From: CAZVED01 sp964626205
Lineage (GTDB): Bacteria; Patescibacteriota; Patescibacteriia; SG8-24
Length of the DNA: 64,000 nt
Direction of reading: 5' to 3'
Assembly: GCA_964626205.1 (NCBI GenBank)
Contig: CAZVED010000003.1
Span: 1 to 64,000 of the forward strand
The notes under the pieces were generated by a model that did not search any database, had not been told where the DNA came from, and worked only from the letters and a program-made list of their open reading frames with translations. Shown in pieces: positions 22,295-31,274 of this stretch. The position numbers were made by a program, and so were the translations under genes. Position 1 is the first letter of the stretch. The number at the start of each line of letters is the position of its first letter.

Positions 22295-25099
22295 ATGATG
22301 ACCTCTATGCAACGTCTTTTCCAGGCAGTCGTAGGCAGCGCGTTCGTTGCCCTCTCGCTCATCGTCGTGGTGCCATCCGTGGCAGCGCAGACCTGTACCC
22401 AAGATGGCTCGTCCGTGACGACATGCGTTTACAACAGCACACAATCGACTTGTACTGCACCGGTAGTCGGCGGCGGACAGAACTGCGCGCTCATCTCCTC
22501 GACACACCGATACGCGTCGTCCACCAACAACTGTGTTCTGGACCCGCGTGAATGCGCCTCCAATCAGCGACTGAACTGCGCGACAATGCTTTGTGAATGC
22601 AATACGGCGGCATTTCCTTGCGGAGGTTGTACGGCAGCGACATCCACGGCCGGCACGGCCTGTTCGGGCGCAAGCTGTCCGACCGGCGGCGTGTACACGA
22701 ATCAGTGCGGAGCGACTGGTTGCCCAGCAGGAACCACGAACATCAGCGGTGTTTGCGTAGGGTATGCCAACATCAGTCCTGCATCGCCGCAGACCGGCTA
22801 TCTCAGCGTGACGGGCGACATTCGTTCGTCGGGCGGGGATTATTATATGCAGCCAGGGAAGGCGATCCGCATGGATGGTATGGGGTTACCAACGCTGAAC
22901 ATCGGCAATTGGGATCCGGACGGCCTCGGTGTGCGTTTGAGCTTGCCGACCGGCGGCCAGATTGTGCTTGGTGCGAGCGCGTCGGAGTACATCGCCGGGG
23001 CCTCCCCGAACGGCGCGATGTACTACAACTCCACGACCAACAAATTCCGCTGCCGTGAGAATGCCGTATGGGTCGATTGTGTCGGTGGCGCTGCGCTTCC
23101 TGTCGGCACCGACGGGCAGATGTTGCGCAGCCTTGGCGGAGCGTGGTATCCGAGTAGTGTCATCACGAACAATGGCGCGAACATCGGTATCAATATAGCG
23201 ACACCGTCGTATCAGCTTGACGTGAACGGCACCGCACGCGTCTTCGGTTTCGTATTCCCTCCCGATGCTGCTGCTGGACGCGTACTCACGTCCGACGCGA
23301 ACGGCAACGCGTCATGGCAAGCTCCGACTGGCGGTGGGTTACCGACAGGCACCTCCGGACAGACTCTGCGATATGACGGGACCGCATGGGTCGCGAACAG
23401 TCTCGTCACCAACAATGGCACGAACGTCGGTATCAACACAGTGCCGACGGCGTATAGGCTCGACGTGAACGGCCCGCTTAACATCAGCGGCGGCAACCCG
23501 CTGCGCATCGGTGGTGCATGGGTCGCGAGCTACAACGGTGCGCAGGAAATTACTGTTGGCAGCAATGCTATTGAAAGCTTGAAACTCGACACTACGGCAG
23601 GGTCGGACGTGTATGTGAACGCGGGGAACGTCGGTATCGGCACGGCGAGTCCGTCTGAGATGCTACACCTTTCGAGCGCTGGAAGCCCGAGCATTTTGGT
23701 GGGGAATACTGATGACCGCGGAGCTGCAGTACTGACGCTTTCACGCGGGTATGCTGATCGTGATAGATCAGGTGTGCAATTTGGCGAGAACGATAACCCT
23801 TCGCGGTATTTCGCAGGCATTCCGTACAACTGTGGTAGCGTCTATAACAATTTCGTCATTGCGACACAGGATTACGTGAATAACTGTAGCGGCACGACGC
23901 ATACCGCTGAGTTTATTCTTAATGCAACGGGAGTCACCGTTAATGGTGCAGTGACAGCTTCCGGCGACATCACCGCAAATGGTGTGCTCTATGGCATGGC
24001 AGGCATGGTCACGACTGATGTCGGCATCTGGGGGGTATTGAATACGTTGGGAGATGTCTCGTTACGCAATGGAAACTTTCGTGTCTTTGAAGGGAACGCG
24101 AGGTTCGGCGAGGCGCGCGCGAATGACACCACGTATGAATGGTTCGGTTGGTATTCCGGGAGCACGCGACAGGCGATCCTTATCTATGACGGGAGCTGGG
24201 ACAGCTGTTCATCCGACACGACGGTCTGTCTGAAGGCAGAAAACGGAAATAACCTTCGCTTGAAGGCGGACGGCGGAACGGTTCTCTTGGATGGGAACGT
24301 CGCGGTAGGGAATGCTTTGAACGTCGGTGGCGGGGGTGTTGCGTTGACCGGGTCATCGGTCATGGTCAATACTTCCGGCGGATATATCGGCGTGTATCGT
24401 AATGCATATGGCGCGGCTCTCACGGCCAATAACGCGTATTCGTCGTCGGGAACGTGCTCGCTCGGAGGAATCAACTATGCCATGACCTGTACTGGCAATT
24501 CAGGATCGTATGGTGCGGCATCCTTCTCTGGTGCACACGGCACCACGGCGTACCTTGCAGGTTCGGCGGCAGGTGCATTCTACAACAGCACGGCATATCG
24601 ATACGGTGTCTATGTCAGCGATAGCGCAGGACTTGGTGCCGTCTACATCGGACAAGGACAGGCGTACAAGCCTGGTGGCGGCTCATGGGCATCGACATCC
24701 GATGCACGCACGAAGAAGGACGTTTCCGGCTTCGAGGACGGACTCGGTGTCATTAGGGCGCTGCGACCGGTTAACTATACCTACAACGGTCTCGGTGATA
24801 CGCCGGCAGGTGAGCGTGGCATCGGTCTTATCGCACAGGAAGCGAAGGAGGTCGCCCCATATCTCGTGAAGAGTCAGGAGCGCAAATTGCGCGAGTCTGA
24901 TGCGGAGCCGACCGAGGTGTTCTATCTTGACCCATCCGCCATCCCGTTCATCAACTTGAATGCCATCAAGGAACTCGACACCCGCGTCCGTCTGCTCGAG
25001 GACGGCTCCGCCGCAGAGCTTGATGGTCGTGTTCAGCAGCTCGAAGACCGCGTCGATCGCTTGGAGCGCGAGCTCATGGAGCTGCGGTCCCGCGAGTAA
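22295..25099 (+). CDS. exported tail-fibre-like protein with peptidase S74 chaperone domain, 934 aa
   Basis: Signal peptide (to about residue 33, SVAAQ), then a Cys-rich module parallel to that of the upstream protein (PCGGCTAATSTAGTAC, TNQCGATGCPAGT). A long beta-fibre region follows with repeats of GRVLTSDANGNASWQAP, NNGTNVGINTVPTAYRLDV and VGIGTASPSEMLHL. The C-terminus (from ~797) has WASTSDARTKKDVSGF, GIGLIAQEAKEVAP and a final coiled coil. That is the intramolecular chaperone of endosialidase-type tail spikes (S74), which trimerises and then cleaves itself at the Ser-Asp. A trimeric surface fibre is the natural reading. The start could also be the second ATG. Confidence 0.85.
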   Translation: MMTSMQRLFQAVVGSAFVALSLIVVVPSVAAQTCTQDGSSVTTCVYNSTQSTCTAPVVGGGQNCALISSTHRYASSTNNCVLDPRECASNQRLNCATMLCECNTAAFPCGGCTAATSTAGTACSGASCPTGGVYTNQCGATGCPAGTTNISGVCVGYANISPASPQTGYLSVTGDIRSSGGDYYMQPGKAIRMDGMGLPTLNIGNWDPDGLGVRLSLPTGGQIVLGASASEYIAGASPNGAMYYNSTTNKFRCRENAVWVDCVGGAALPVGTDGQMLRSLGGAWYPSSVITNNGANIGINIATPSYQLDVNGTARVFGFVFPPDAAAGRVLTSDANGNASWQAPTGGGLPTGTSGQTLRYDGTAWVANSLVTNNGTNVGINTVPTAYRLDVNGPLNISGGNPLRIGGAWVASYNGAQEITVGSNAIESLKLDTTAGSDVYVNAGNVGIGTASPSEMLHLSSAGSPSILVGNTDDRGAAVLTLSRGYADRDRSGVQFGENDNPSRYFAGIPYNCGSVYNNFVIATQDYVNNCSGTTHTAEFILNATGVTVNGAVTASGDITANGVLYGMAGMVTTDVGIWGVLNTLGDVSLRNGNFRVFEGNARFGEARANDTTYEWFGWYSGSTRQAILIYDGSWDSCSSDTTVCLKAENGNNLRLKADGGTVLLDGNVAVGNALNVGGGGVALTGSSVMVNTSGGYIGVYRNAYGAALTANNAYSSSGTCSLGGINYAMTCTGNSGSYGAASFSGAHGTTAYLAGSAAGAFYNSTAYRYGVYVSDSAGLGAVYIGQGQAYKPGGGSWASTSDARTKKDVSGFEDGLGVIRALRPVNYTYNGLGDTPAGERGIGLIAQEAKEVAPYLVKSQERKLRESDAEPTEVFYLDPSAIPFINLNAIKELDTRVRLLEDGSAAELDGRVQQLEDRVDRLERELMELRSRE

Positions 25100-25106
25100 G
25101 TGCAAG

Positions 25107-25134
25107 AAAAGGTCGGGGACAACCCCGGCCTTTT
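25107..25134 (+). terminator. intrinsic terminator of the surface cluster
   Basis: GGTCGGGG pairs with CCCCGGCC around ACAA, with an A run before and TTTT after. Confidence 0.88.
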
Positions 25135-25167
25135 CGGTTCCTCGGAACACGGGTATCCTTTTCCCAT

Positions 25168-26607
25168 ATGCTGCAATTGCATGACTCCCTCGCCAAAGCT
25201 AAGAAACCGTTCGAGCCGATCGTTCCCGGAAAGGTGACGATGTATTCGTGCGGTCCGACCGTGTACGATGACGTGCATATCGGCAACCTCCGCTCGTTCG
25301 CGGCAGCAGATTTGCTGCGTCGGTACCTGCAGTACAAGGGTTTCGAGGTGCGCCAGGTCATGAACATCACGGACGTTGGCCACATGCTCGCGGATGCGGA
25401 CGAGGGCGAAGACAAGATGGAGGTCGCCGCGGCAAAGGCCGGCAAGACGCCGCAGGAAGTGGCAGCGTTCTATACCGAGCGCTTCTTCCGCGACATCGAC
25501 CGCTTGGGCATCCGGCGCGCGGACATGTACCCTAGGGCATCTGAGTACGTGCAAGAGATGATCGCGCTCATCGAGAAGCTCTTGGCAGCAGGCAAGGCCT
25601 ACAAGGTCGGCAGCAATGTCTATTACGACGTCTCCATGTTTCCGGCGTATGGGAAGCTCTCCGGTAACACCGTGGAAGGCCTGCAGGCTGGAGCGCGCGT
25701 GGAGGTGCGTGACGAGAAGAAGCATCCGCAGGACTTCGCGCTGTGGATCCACAACCCGAACCACCTGATGCAGTGGGAGGCTCCGTGGGGAAAGGGGTAC
25801 CCAGGCTGGCACATCGAGTGTTCGGCCATGGCCATCGAAGAGCTTGCCGAGACCATCGATATTCACACTGGCGGAGAAGACAACAAGTTCCCGCATCATG
25901 AGTGCGAGATAGCACAGTCCGAAGGTGCAACAGGCAAGACGTTCGTCAACACGTGGGTGCATGTGACGCATCTTTTGGTGGATGGCGAGAAGATGTCCAA
26001 GTCCAAGGGGAATTTTTTCGTGCTCCAGGATCTGTTCGACAAAGGCTATGCCGCGCGCGATGTACGGTTCGCACTGTTGTCTTCGCACTACCGCCAACAG
26101 CTCAACTTCACGTTCGCCGGCCTTGATGCTGCGCGGAATGCGCTCGCGCGTTTCGATGCGTTCGTGGATTCTTTGCGCGCAATCGTTCCATCCGATGTTC
26201 CGGATATGACGGATTTGGTCATCAAAGGACAGGGTGATGGCATGGGAGTGAGATTCCTGTTCGGTGCTGCCATGGACGACGATTTGAATATCTCGGCCGC
26301 TCTTGGGGAATTGTTTAAATGGGTCACTGTGATGAATGAGCAGATTGCGCATATTGGTCTATCCGAGAAAGACCGCGACGAGGCGCTCGACTTCATGGAT
26401 GATGTGGAGGGCGTGCTCGGCATCCGCTTCGGCAAGGCCGTCACCGAGGAGGATGTCCCGGCGGACATCCGTGCGCTGGTCGATGCCCGCGACGCCGCTC
26501 GTGCCAAGAAGGACTGGGCTGAGTCTGACAGGCTTCGGGATGAGCTTAAAGGCAGGGGATTCGTCGTCGAAGATACGCCACAAGGTCGTCGTATCAAGAA
26601 GCTTTGA
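25168..26607 (+). CDS. cysS: cysteinyl-tRNA synthetase
   Basis: A 479-residue class I aminoacyl-tRNA synthetase that charges tRNA-Cys. The start of the Rossmann fold has the zinc Cys (MYSCGPTVYDDVHIGN) with the HIGN version of HIGH. WHIECSAMA carries the second zinc Cys; GGEDNKFPHHECE the His and Glu ligands. The KMSKSKGN loop is intact. The DALR anticodon-binding domain and a short C-terminal part end in RDELKGRGFVVEDTPQGRRIKK. TATCCT lies 8 nt before the ATG. Length is normal. Confidence 0.97.
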   Translation: MLQLHDSLAKAKKPFEPIVPGKVTMYSCGPTVYDDVHIGNLRSFAAADLLRRYLQYKGFEVRQVMNITDVGHMLADADEGEDKMEVAAAKAGKTPQEVAAFYTERFFRDIDRLGIRRADMYPRASEYVQEMIALIEKLLAAGKAYKVGSNVYYDVSMFPAYGKLSGNTVEGLQAGARVEVRDEKKHPQDFALWIHNPNHLMQWEAPWGKGYPGWHIECSAMAIEELAETIDIHTGGEDNKFPHHECEIAQSEGATGKTFVNTWVHVTHLLVDGEKMSKSKGNFFVLQDLFDKGYAARDVRFALLSSHYRQQLNFTFAGLDAARNALARFDAFVDSLRAIVPSDVPDMTDLVIKGQGDGMGVRFLFGAAMDDDLNISAALGELFKWVTVMNEQIAHIGLSEKDRDEALDFMDDVEGVLGIRFGKAVTEEDVPADIRALVDARDAARAKKDWAESDRLRDELKGRGFVVEDTPQGRRIKKL

Positions 26608-26658
26608 GCGGTAGAGAGGCGATGTGCTATACTTTGTGCAGAAATAAGGCGCATCCTC

Positions 26659-27195
26659 ATGAACGAGCAGACGAACAATCCGGTCGAAAAAGCGGTTCCT
26701 TCCGAGGTCGTTGAGGATATCATGTCCGGCGAGACGGAGGCTGTGCGAGCAATGGAAACAGAGCGCCTCGCAGAATCGTCCGACGTCGAGCGGTCGGCAC
26801 CCACCGAAGTCGAAACGTCCGCAGAAGCGGGTGGTGTCGCGGGCAAGCACCTCGAACAGGCGCCTCTTGTCGTATCTGCACCAACAGAAAAGGATCCCGC
26901 GCTCATGCAGGTGGAGCGCAAGCTCGAGGATCGCGAGCTGTGGCAGGTGTACGCCGCGCTCCCGGTGGAGCAACGTGAGCGGTTCAAGCAAGAAGGCGAA
27001 GCGCTCGCCACGTCACTTCGCGGCATGCTTGGCAGGACGGACGTCGACCCGACGGTCGTATTTGTCGCGATCCAAGAGTGGCTTTCCCACGTCAAAGGCA
27101 TCAACCGCCATTATGTCCTGCAGGCGGCAAAGACCAAGGCGGATGGCGTGCTGAAGCTCATCCGCGAGCACGCTCCGAGCGAGACCGTACTATGA
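26659..27195 (+). CDS. hypothetical acidic protein, 178 aa
   Basis: The first ~80 residues are acidic and probably disordered (many E, S, T). The last ~95 are helical (KLEDRELWQVYAALPVEQRE and HYVLQAAKTKADGVLKLI). Not recognised as a named family. Its stop overlaps the start of the TraG-like ATPase gene (ATGA), so the two are translationally coupled and the protein may be a partner or regulator of that ATPase. TATACT lies about 24 nt upstream. Confidence 0.7.
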   Translation: MNEQTNNPVEKAVPSEVVEDIMSGETEAVRAMETERLAESSDVERSAPTEVETSAEAGGVAGKHLEQAPLVVSAPTEKDPALMQVERKLEDRELWQVYAALPVEQRERFKQEGEALATSLRGMLGRTDVDPTVVFVAIQEWLSHVKGINRHYVLQAAKTKADGVLKLIREHAPSETVL

Positions 27196-29693
27196 CGTCG
27201 TTGTTGCAATTCACTCTCACGACGCCGTTCGGGCCGATGAACGTGAGCCCGGCCGCAGTGACGTACCTTTGGATGGCCGCAGGAGCGGTCGTGGCATTTG
27301 TCGCGCTCGCAGTGACGTGGCGTATCGTGAAGGCGCGACTCCGCAAGCGTCACCAAACCTCCGGCACGTTCGATCATGTCGTCATGCTCATCACGGTGCC
27401 GAAGGAGTCGTCGGAGAAGGGGGACTCCGGTCAGCGCGAGAAGTCGTTGTCGGAAATCCAGGAAGACATCGCGGTCATGGAAGGGGTGTTCTCGGCCATC
27501 GGCGGGCTCGCGGCCGAGCGTGGCCTACGATCGAACATCGTCGGTCGCGTGGATTCGTTGTCGTTCGAGATGGTGGCGGACGAAGGTATTGTCTCGTTCT
27601 ACGTCGCCGCACCCCGTAACCTCAAGGATTTCATCGAGCAGCAGGTTCACACGCAGTATCCGCTCGCCCAGATCGAAGAAGTGCCGGACCATAACATCTT
27701 CCAGCCTCGCGCAGAGGTCGCGGCAGCACAGCTCAAGCTCAAACGTGAAGGATTTTTCCCCATCAAGACGTACAAGGACATCGAATCGGATCCGTTGAAC
27801 GCCATCACGAACGCGCTCGCCAAGGTCGATAAAGAAGACGGCGCGGCCGTGCAGATTGTCGTTCGTTCAGCCCGGAAAGAATGGCGTGACCGGGGTATTC
27901 GCGTCACGCGTGCGATGCAGCAAGGGAAGAAGCTTTCCGAGGCGCTCAAGGGCACCTCGCTCATCGGCAGCATCGCCAAGGAGGTCTCCTCTGCGAGCGG
28001 TGGGAAGCCGGGCGAACCTGCGAAGGAGTACCGCATGTCACCGAAAGAAGAAGAGATGCTCAAGGCCATTGAGGAGAAGGTCGGCGAGCTCGGGCTCGAT
28101 GTCACTATTCGTATCGTCGCTTCGGCAAAGACCAAGGCGAAAGCTGATGCGTATCTCCAGACCATCACGAGCGCGTTTTCGCAGTACGGCATTCCGCAGT
28201 ACGGCAACCAGTTCGAGCGTGCGAGCGGCAAGACGGACGCGGTCACCGAAGCGTTCATTCTGCGCGAGTTCGACGAAGCCCGATACGCGGTCCTGACGGG
28301 ACCGGAGCTTGCCGGCATGTACCACTTACCGCTCGCCTCCACCGAAACGCCGAACATTCGCTGGCTCATGGCGCGGAAAGCTGCTCCTCCGACGAACCTT
28401 CCCAAGGAAGGCCTGCTCGTCGGATTCACCGAGTACCGCGGGCAGAAGACCGACGTCTTCCTCAGGCAGGAGGACCGCATGCGGCACATGTACGTCATCG
28501 GTAAGTCCGGTTCCGGTAAGTCGGAGTTCATCGCGAACCTCGCGGCGCAGGACATCAAGGCCGGACACGGCGTCTGCATCATCGACCCGCACGGCGACCT
28601 TGTGGAGACCGTGCTCGGCACCATTCCCAAGGAGCGTGCAGACGATGTCATCATTTTCGATCCGTCGGACCTCGATCGTCCCATTGCCATGAACATGCTC
28701 GAGTCGCCGAGCCCGGAGATGGCGGATTTCGCGGTCGGAGAAATGATCGCGATCTTCTACAAGCTGTTCCCGCCGGAGATGATCGGCCCGATGTTCGAGC
28801 ACAACATGCGGAACTTCATGCTGACGCTCATGTCGGATTCGGAGAATCCTGGCACCATCGCGGAAATCCCGCGGCTCATCACAGACACGGAGTTCCAAAA
28901 GAAGTGGGTCGCGAAGGTGACGGATCCGGTCGTGCGGTCGTTCTGGGAGAATGAGATCGCCAAGACTTCCGACTTCCACAAGTCCGAGATGTTCGGCTAC
29001 CTCATCTCCAAGGTCGGTCGGTTCGTCGAGAACGCCATGATGCGCAACATCATCGGTCAGACCAAGTCCGCGTTCGACTTCCGCAAGGTCATGGACGAGC
29101 GCAAGATTTTCCTCGTGAACCTCTCGAAGGGCAAGATCGGCGACGTGAACGCCAACCTGCTCGGTCTCATCATGGTGACGAAGCTCCAGATGGCGGCAAT
29201 GTCGCGTGCTGACGCTTCGAAAGAAGAGCGCAAGGATTTCTTCCTCTACATCGATGAGTTCCAGAACTTCATCACGCCGTCCATCGCCACGATCCTTTCC
29301 GAAGCGCGTAAGTATCGCTTGGGCCTCATCATCGCGCACCAGTACATGGGGCAGCTTGCGCCGAAGGGGGATACGGAAATCCGCGATGCGGTGCTCGGCA
29401 ACGTCGGCAGCATGCTTATCGGGCGTATCGGCATCGAGGACGCGGAGGTGCTCGCCAAGGAGTTTGAACCGGTATTCACGCCGTACGACCTTGTGAACGT
29501 CGAGAAGTTCTCGTGGAACAGCAAGATTCTCGTCGATAACCAGGTGCTCCGACCGTTCAATATCGTCGCGTACCCGCCAGTCAAAGGAAACCGTCAGATG
29601 GTCGCTGCGCTCAAGCAGCTCTCGCGGCTCAAGTTCGGACGTGATCGTTTGCTTGTGGAGATGGATATCAATAGCCGCATGAAACTCGGTTAG
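27192..29693 (+). CDS. TraG/TraD/HerA-like conjugation-type ATPase, 833 aa
   Basis: One membrane helix (~18-42) is followed by a ~370-residue N-terminal region with beta and coiled elements. Then comes a P-loop ATPase with Walker A GKSGSGKSE (~436-444), IIDPHGDL and Walker B FFLYIDEFQNF (~683). A late LIIAHQYMGQL fits the motif of TraG/TraD/VirD4 and HerA pumps. In T4 secretion and conjugation such proteins couple DNA or protein to the pore. Here no other secretion gene is adjacent, as is often the case in Patescibacteria, so the substrate is unknown. It is coupled to the upstream acidic protein. Confidence 0.85.
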   Translation: MTSLLQFTLTTPFGPMNVSPAAVTYLWMAAGAVVAFVALAVTWRIVKARLRKRHQTSGTFDHVVMLITVPKESSEKGDSGQREKSLSEIQEDIAVMEGVFSAIGGLAAERGLRSNIVGRVDSLSFEMVADEGIVSFYVAAPRNLKDFIEQQVHTQYPLAQIEEVPDHNIFQPRAEVAAAQLKLKREGFFPIKTYKDIESDPLNAITNALAKVDKEDGAAVQIVVRSARKEWRDRGIRVTRAMQQGKKLSEALKGTSLIGSIAKEVSSASGGKPGEPAKEYRMSPKEEEMLKAIEEKVGELGLDVTIRIVASAKTKAKADAYLQTITSAFSQYGIPQYGNQFERASGKTDAVTEAFILREFDEARYAVLTGPELAGMYHLPLASTETPNIRWLMARKAAPPTNLPKEGLLVGFTEYRGQKTDVFLRQEDRMRHMYVIGKSGSGKSEFIANLAAQDIKAGHGVCIIDPHGDLVETVLGTIPKERADDVIIFDPSDLDRPIAMNMLESPSPEMADFAVGEMIAIFYKLFPPEMIGPMFEHNMRNFMLTLMSDSENPGTIAEIPRLITDTEFQKKWVAKVTDPVVRSFWENEIAKTSDFHKSEMFGYLISKVGRFVENAMMRNIIGQTKSAFDFRKVMDERKIFLVNLSKGKIGDVNANLLGLIMVTKLQMAAMSRADASKEERKDFFLYIDEFQNFITPSIATILSEARKYRLGLIIAHQYMGQLAPKGDTEIRDAVLGNVGSMLIGRIGIEDAEVLAKEFEPVFTPYDLVNVEKFSWNSKILVDNQVLRPFNIVAYPPVKGNRQMVAALKQLSRLKFGRDRLLVEMDINSRMKLG

Positions 29694-29709
29694 AGATGGC
29701 GTTTGTATA

Positions 29710-29782
29710 CCCCGCCTCCGCCAACCACGTCCTGCGAGACGCTTGGGGCCAAGTCTCGCTGGCCGTGGCGGCGGAGGCGGGG
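29710..29782. repeat. 73-nt long imperfect palindrome
   Basis: The 13-bp perfect outer stem CCCCGCCTCCGCC/GGCGGAGGCGGGG encloses further pairs CCACG/CGTGG, GCGAGAC/GTCTCGC and TTGG/CCAA. Almost every base is paired. No T run follows. It lies just after the ATPase gene and could be a cruciform element, a REP-like repeat or a processing site in the 3' UTR. Confidence 0.75.
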
Positions 29783-29821
29783 TCCAAAGCCGTTCTCCTT
29801 GCCTCGCACTGATAGTTAAAG

Positions 29822-29849
29822 AAAAAAACGGACCGAGAGGTCCGTTTTT
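29822..29849 (+). terminator. bidirectional terminator
   Basis: AACGGACC pairs with GGTCCGTT around GAGA, with A run before and T run after. It serves the ATPase gene on + and the small membrane genes on -. Confidence 0.9.
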
Positions 29850-29857
29850 GGTAGGCG

Positions 29858-29956
29858 TCAATCGTCGAAGTATTTTGCCCAGACGATGCCGATGACAATC
29901 CCCCAGAAGAAGCTTCCGGTGAACATCCAGCCAAGGAGGAAGGCGAGAATGTTCAT
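29858..29956 (-). CDS. tiny membrane protein, 32 aa
   Basis: The minus strand encodes a 32-residue peptide that is one hydrophobic helix (from ILAFLLGWMFTG to IVIGIVWAK) with an acidic end. Its ATG shares the A of the upstream gene's TAA (TAATG), a typical coupled start. A terminator follows its stop within 10 nt. Coupled translation is the main support. Confidence 0.6.
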   Translation of the reverse strand: MNILAFLLGWMFTGSFFWGIVIGIVWAKYFDD

Positions 29957-30201
29957 TACGCTGCGTTTTTCGGGGGTTCCGGACCATCCGTCGGAGCGTC
30001 GTCCGGACCGTTCATCTCCTCGCGGTACTTCTTGCTGAGGAGGTAGGTCATGGCGAAGCCGTACGTGAACGTGACGCCGCCAAGCGACATCAGGGTGACG
30101 CCGTCCAGCATCTTTCCCGCAAGGATGCCCGGGAGGATGACGGAGAGGCCGTAGCCGTAGATGGTCGTGGCAAGGAGTGCGACGAGGACGCGAATGAGCA
30201 T
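29956..30201 (-). CDS. small membrane protein, 81 aa
   Basis: Two membrane helices (MLIRVLVALLATTIYGYGLS and MSLGGVTFTYGFAMTYLLS regions), then a short basic stretch and an acidic Pro-rich tail. GGAGG lies 5 nt before this ATG, which is why I reject a longer start at 30249. It is coupled by TAATG to the 32-residue membrane protein, so the pair probably acts together. Function unknown. Confidence 0.68.
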   Translation of the reverse strand: MLIRVLVALLATTIYGYGLSVILPGILAGKMLDGVTLMSLGGVTFTYGFAMTYLLSKKYREEMNGPDDAPTDGPEPPKNAA

Positions 30202-30397
30202 GGGAACCTCCGGAAGGGTGGTCGACTTCGGAAGCCTACCTGCCTCCACGTATCTGTCAAGGGAGAACGGAGCAGGAGGATGGCAGAATTTCCGCTTATT
30301 TTAGTGGATAAACTGAGGACAAGGCCGTTCGTATCCGCGTTGACCGACCGGGTGGCTGCATGGTAGCTTTACCTCGAAGATTCTTTATCCCGCACGT

Positions 30398-31272
30398 ATG
30401 GACGAACAAAAACAAAACCCCATCCTTCACGCCGCGATGCCGTCTCCGGTCATGACGAAAGAACCTGAGGTTGCAGAAGAACAGATTGCGGATACCGAAG
30501 CCGACATGCGCGAACCGGAAATGACCAAACGCGAAGAAGACGAGCTTTTGGCCGACGCCGGAGAGAATCGCTCCAAGATCGTCGTGCGCGCGCTGCGGGC
30601 CGTACAAGAGAGCCTTGAGAACGTCATCGCGCTGCTCGAAGAAGACGGCGATGCCGCGCTTCCGGCTGCCGCTGCGGCGGTGTCTGCGGTGAGCACGCGT
30701 ATCCGCGCCACGCCCGGTGTGGTACAAGAGGTCGAAGGTCGCGTCATTGAGGGCGTTTTCAACGGTCAGCACATGGTCGGTTCCGACGGAAAGATCTACT
30801 CCGTGCCGCCGAACTACGCCTCCAAGTCCAAGCTCGTGGAGGGTGACATGCTCAAGCTCACTATCAGCGCGAACGGATCTTTCATCTACAAGCAAATCGG
30901 CCCCATCGACCGTCACCGCATCGTCGGTGTTCTCGGGTACGATCAGACCATCGGAGAATACTACGTCACGAACGACGACAAACGTTGGAGCGTCCTCAAG
31001 GCGTCCGTCACGTACTTCAAGGGTGAGTCAGGCGACGAGACGGTACTGCTCGTTCCCATGGGTGCGCCGTCCACGTGGGGAGCTGTTGAAAACATCATCC
31101 GGAAGAACCCGCTNNNNNNNNNNNNNNNNNNNNNNNNNNNNNNNNNNNNNNNNNNNNNNNNNNNNNNNNNNNNNNNNNNNNNNNNNNNNNNNNNNNNNNN
31201 NNNNNNNNNNNNNTGGGTGCGCCGTCCACGTGGGGAGCTGTTGAAAACATCATCCGGAAGAACCCGCTTTAA
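30398..31272 (+). CDS. conserved hypothetical protein upstream of dnaX (interrupted by a gap)
   Basis: An acidic N-terminus and a helix (residues ~58-95) lead into a C-terminal beta domain with VIEGVFNGQHMVGSDGKIYS, YASKSKLVEGDMLKL and FIYKQIGPIDRHRIVG. I believe this domain recurs in Patescibacteria; the role is unknown. The frame runs into 100 N at 31114. The 55 nt before the gap are repeated exactly after it. Merging the copies gives a clean 239-residue protein ending KNPL, with its stop 2 nt before the dnaX ATG. TATCCC lies 11 nt upstream of the ATG. Confidence 0.75.
31114..31213. other. 100-N assembly gap
   Basis: A run of exactly 100 N. The flanks 31059-31113 and 31214-31268 are the same 55-mer, so the two contigs most likely overlap and no sequence is missing. 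Confidence 0.95.
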
Positions 31273-31274
31273 GC

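Noticed and set aside
28326..29987. 553-codon minus-strand frame opposite the TraG-like ATPase
   Set aside because: Shadow of a gene with clear Walker motifs on the plus strand.
31059..31268. True direct repeat of 55 nt flanking the gap
   Set aside because: The identity is exact, sits at both edges of a 100-N run and restores the gene if merged, so it is an assembly overlap.
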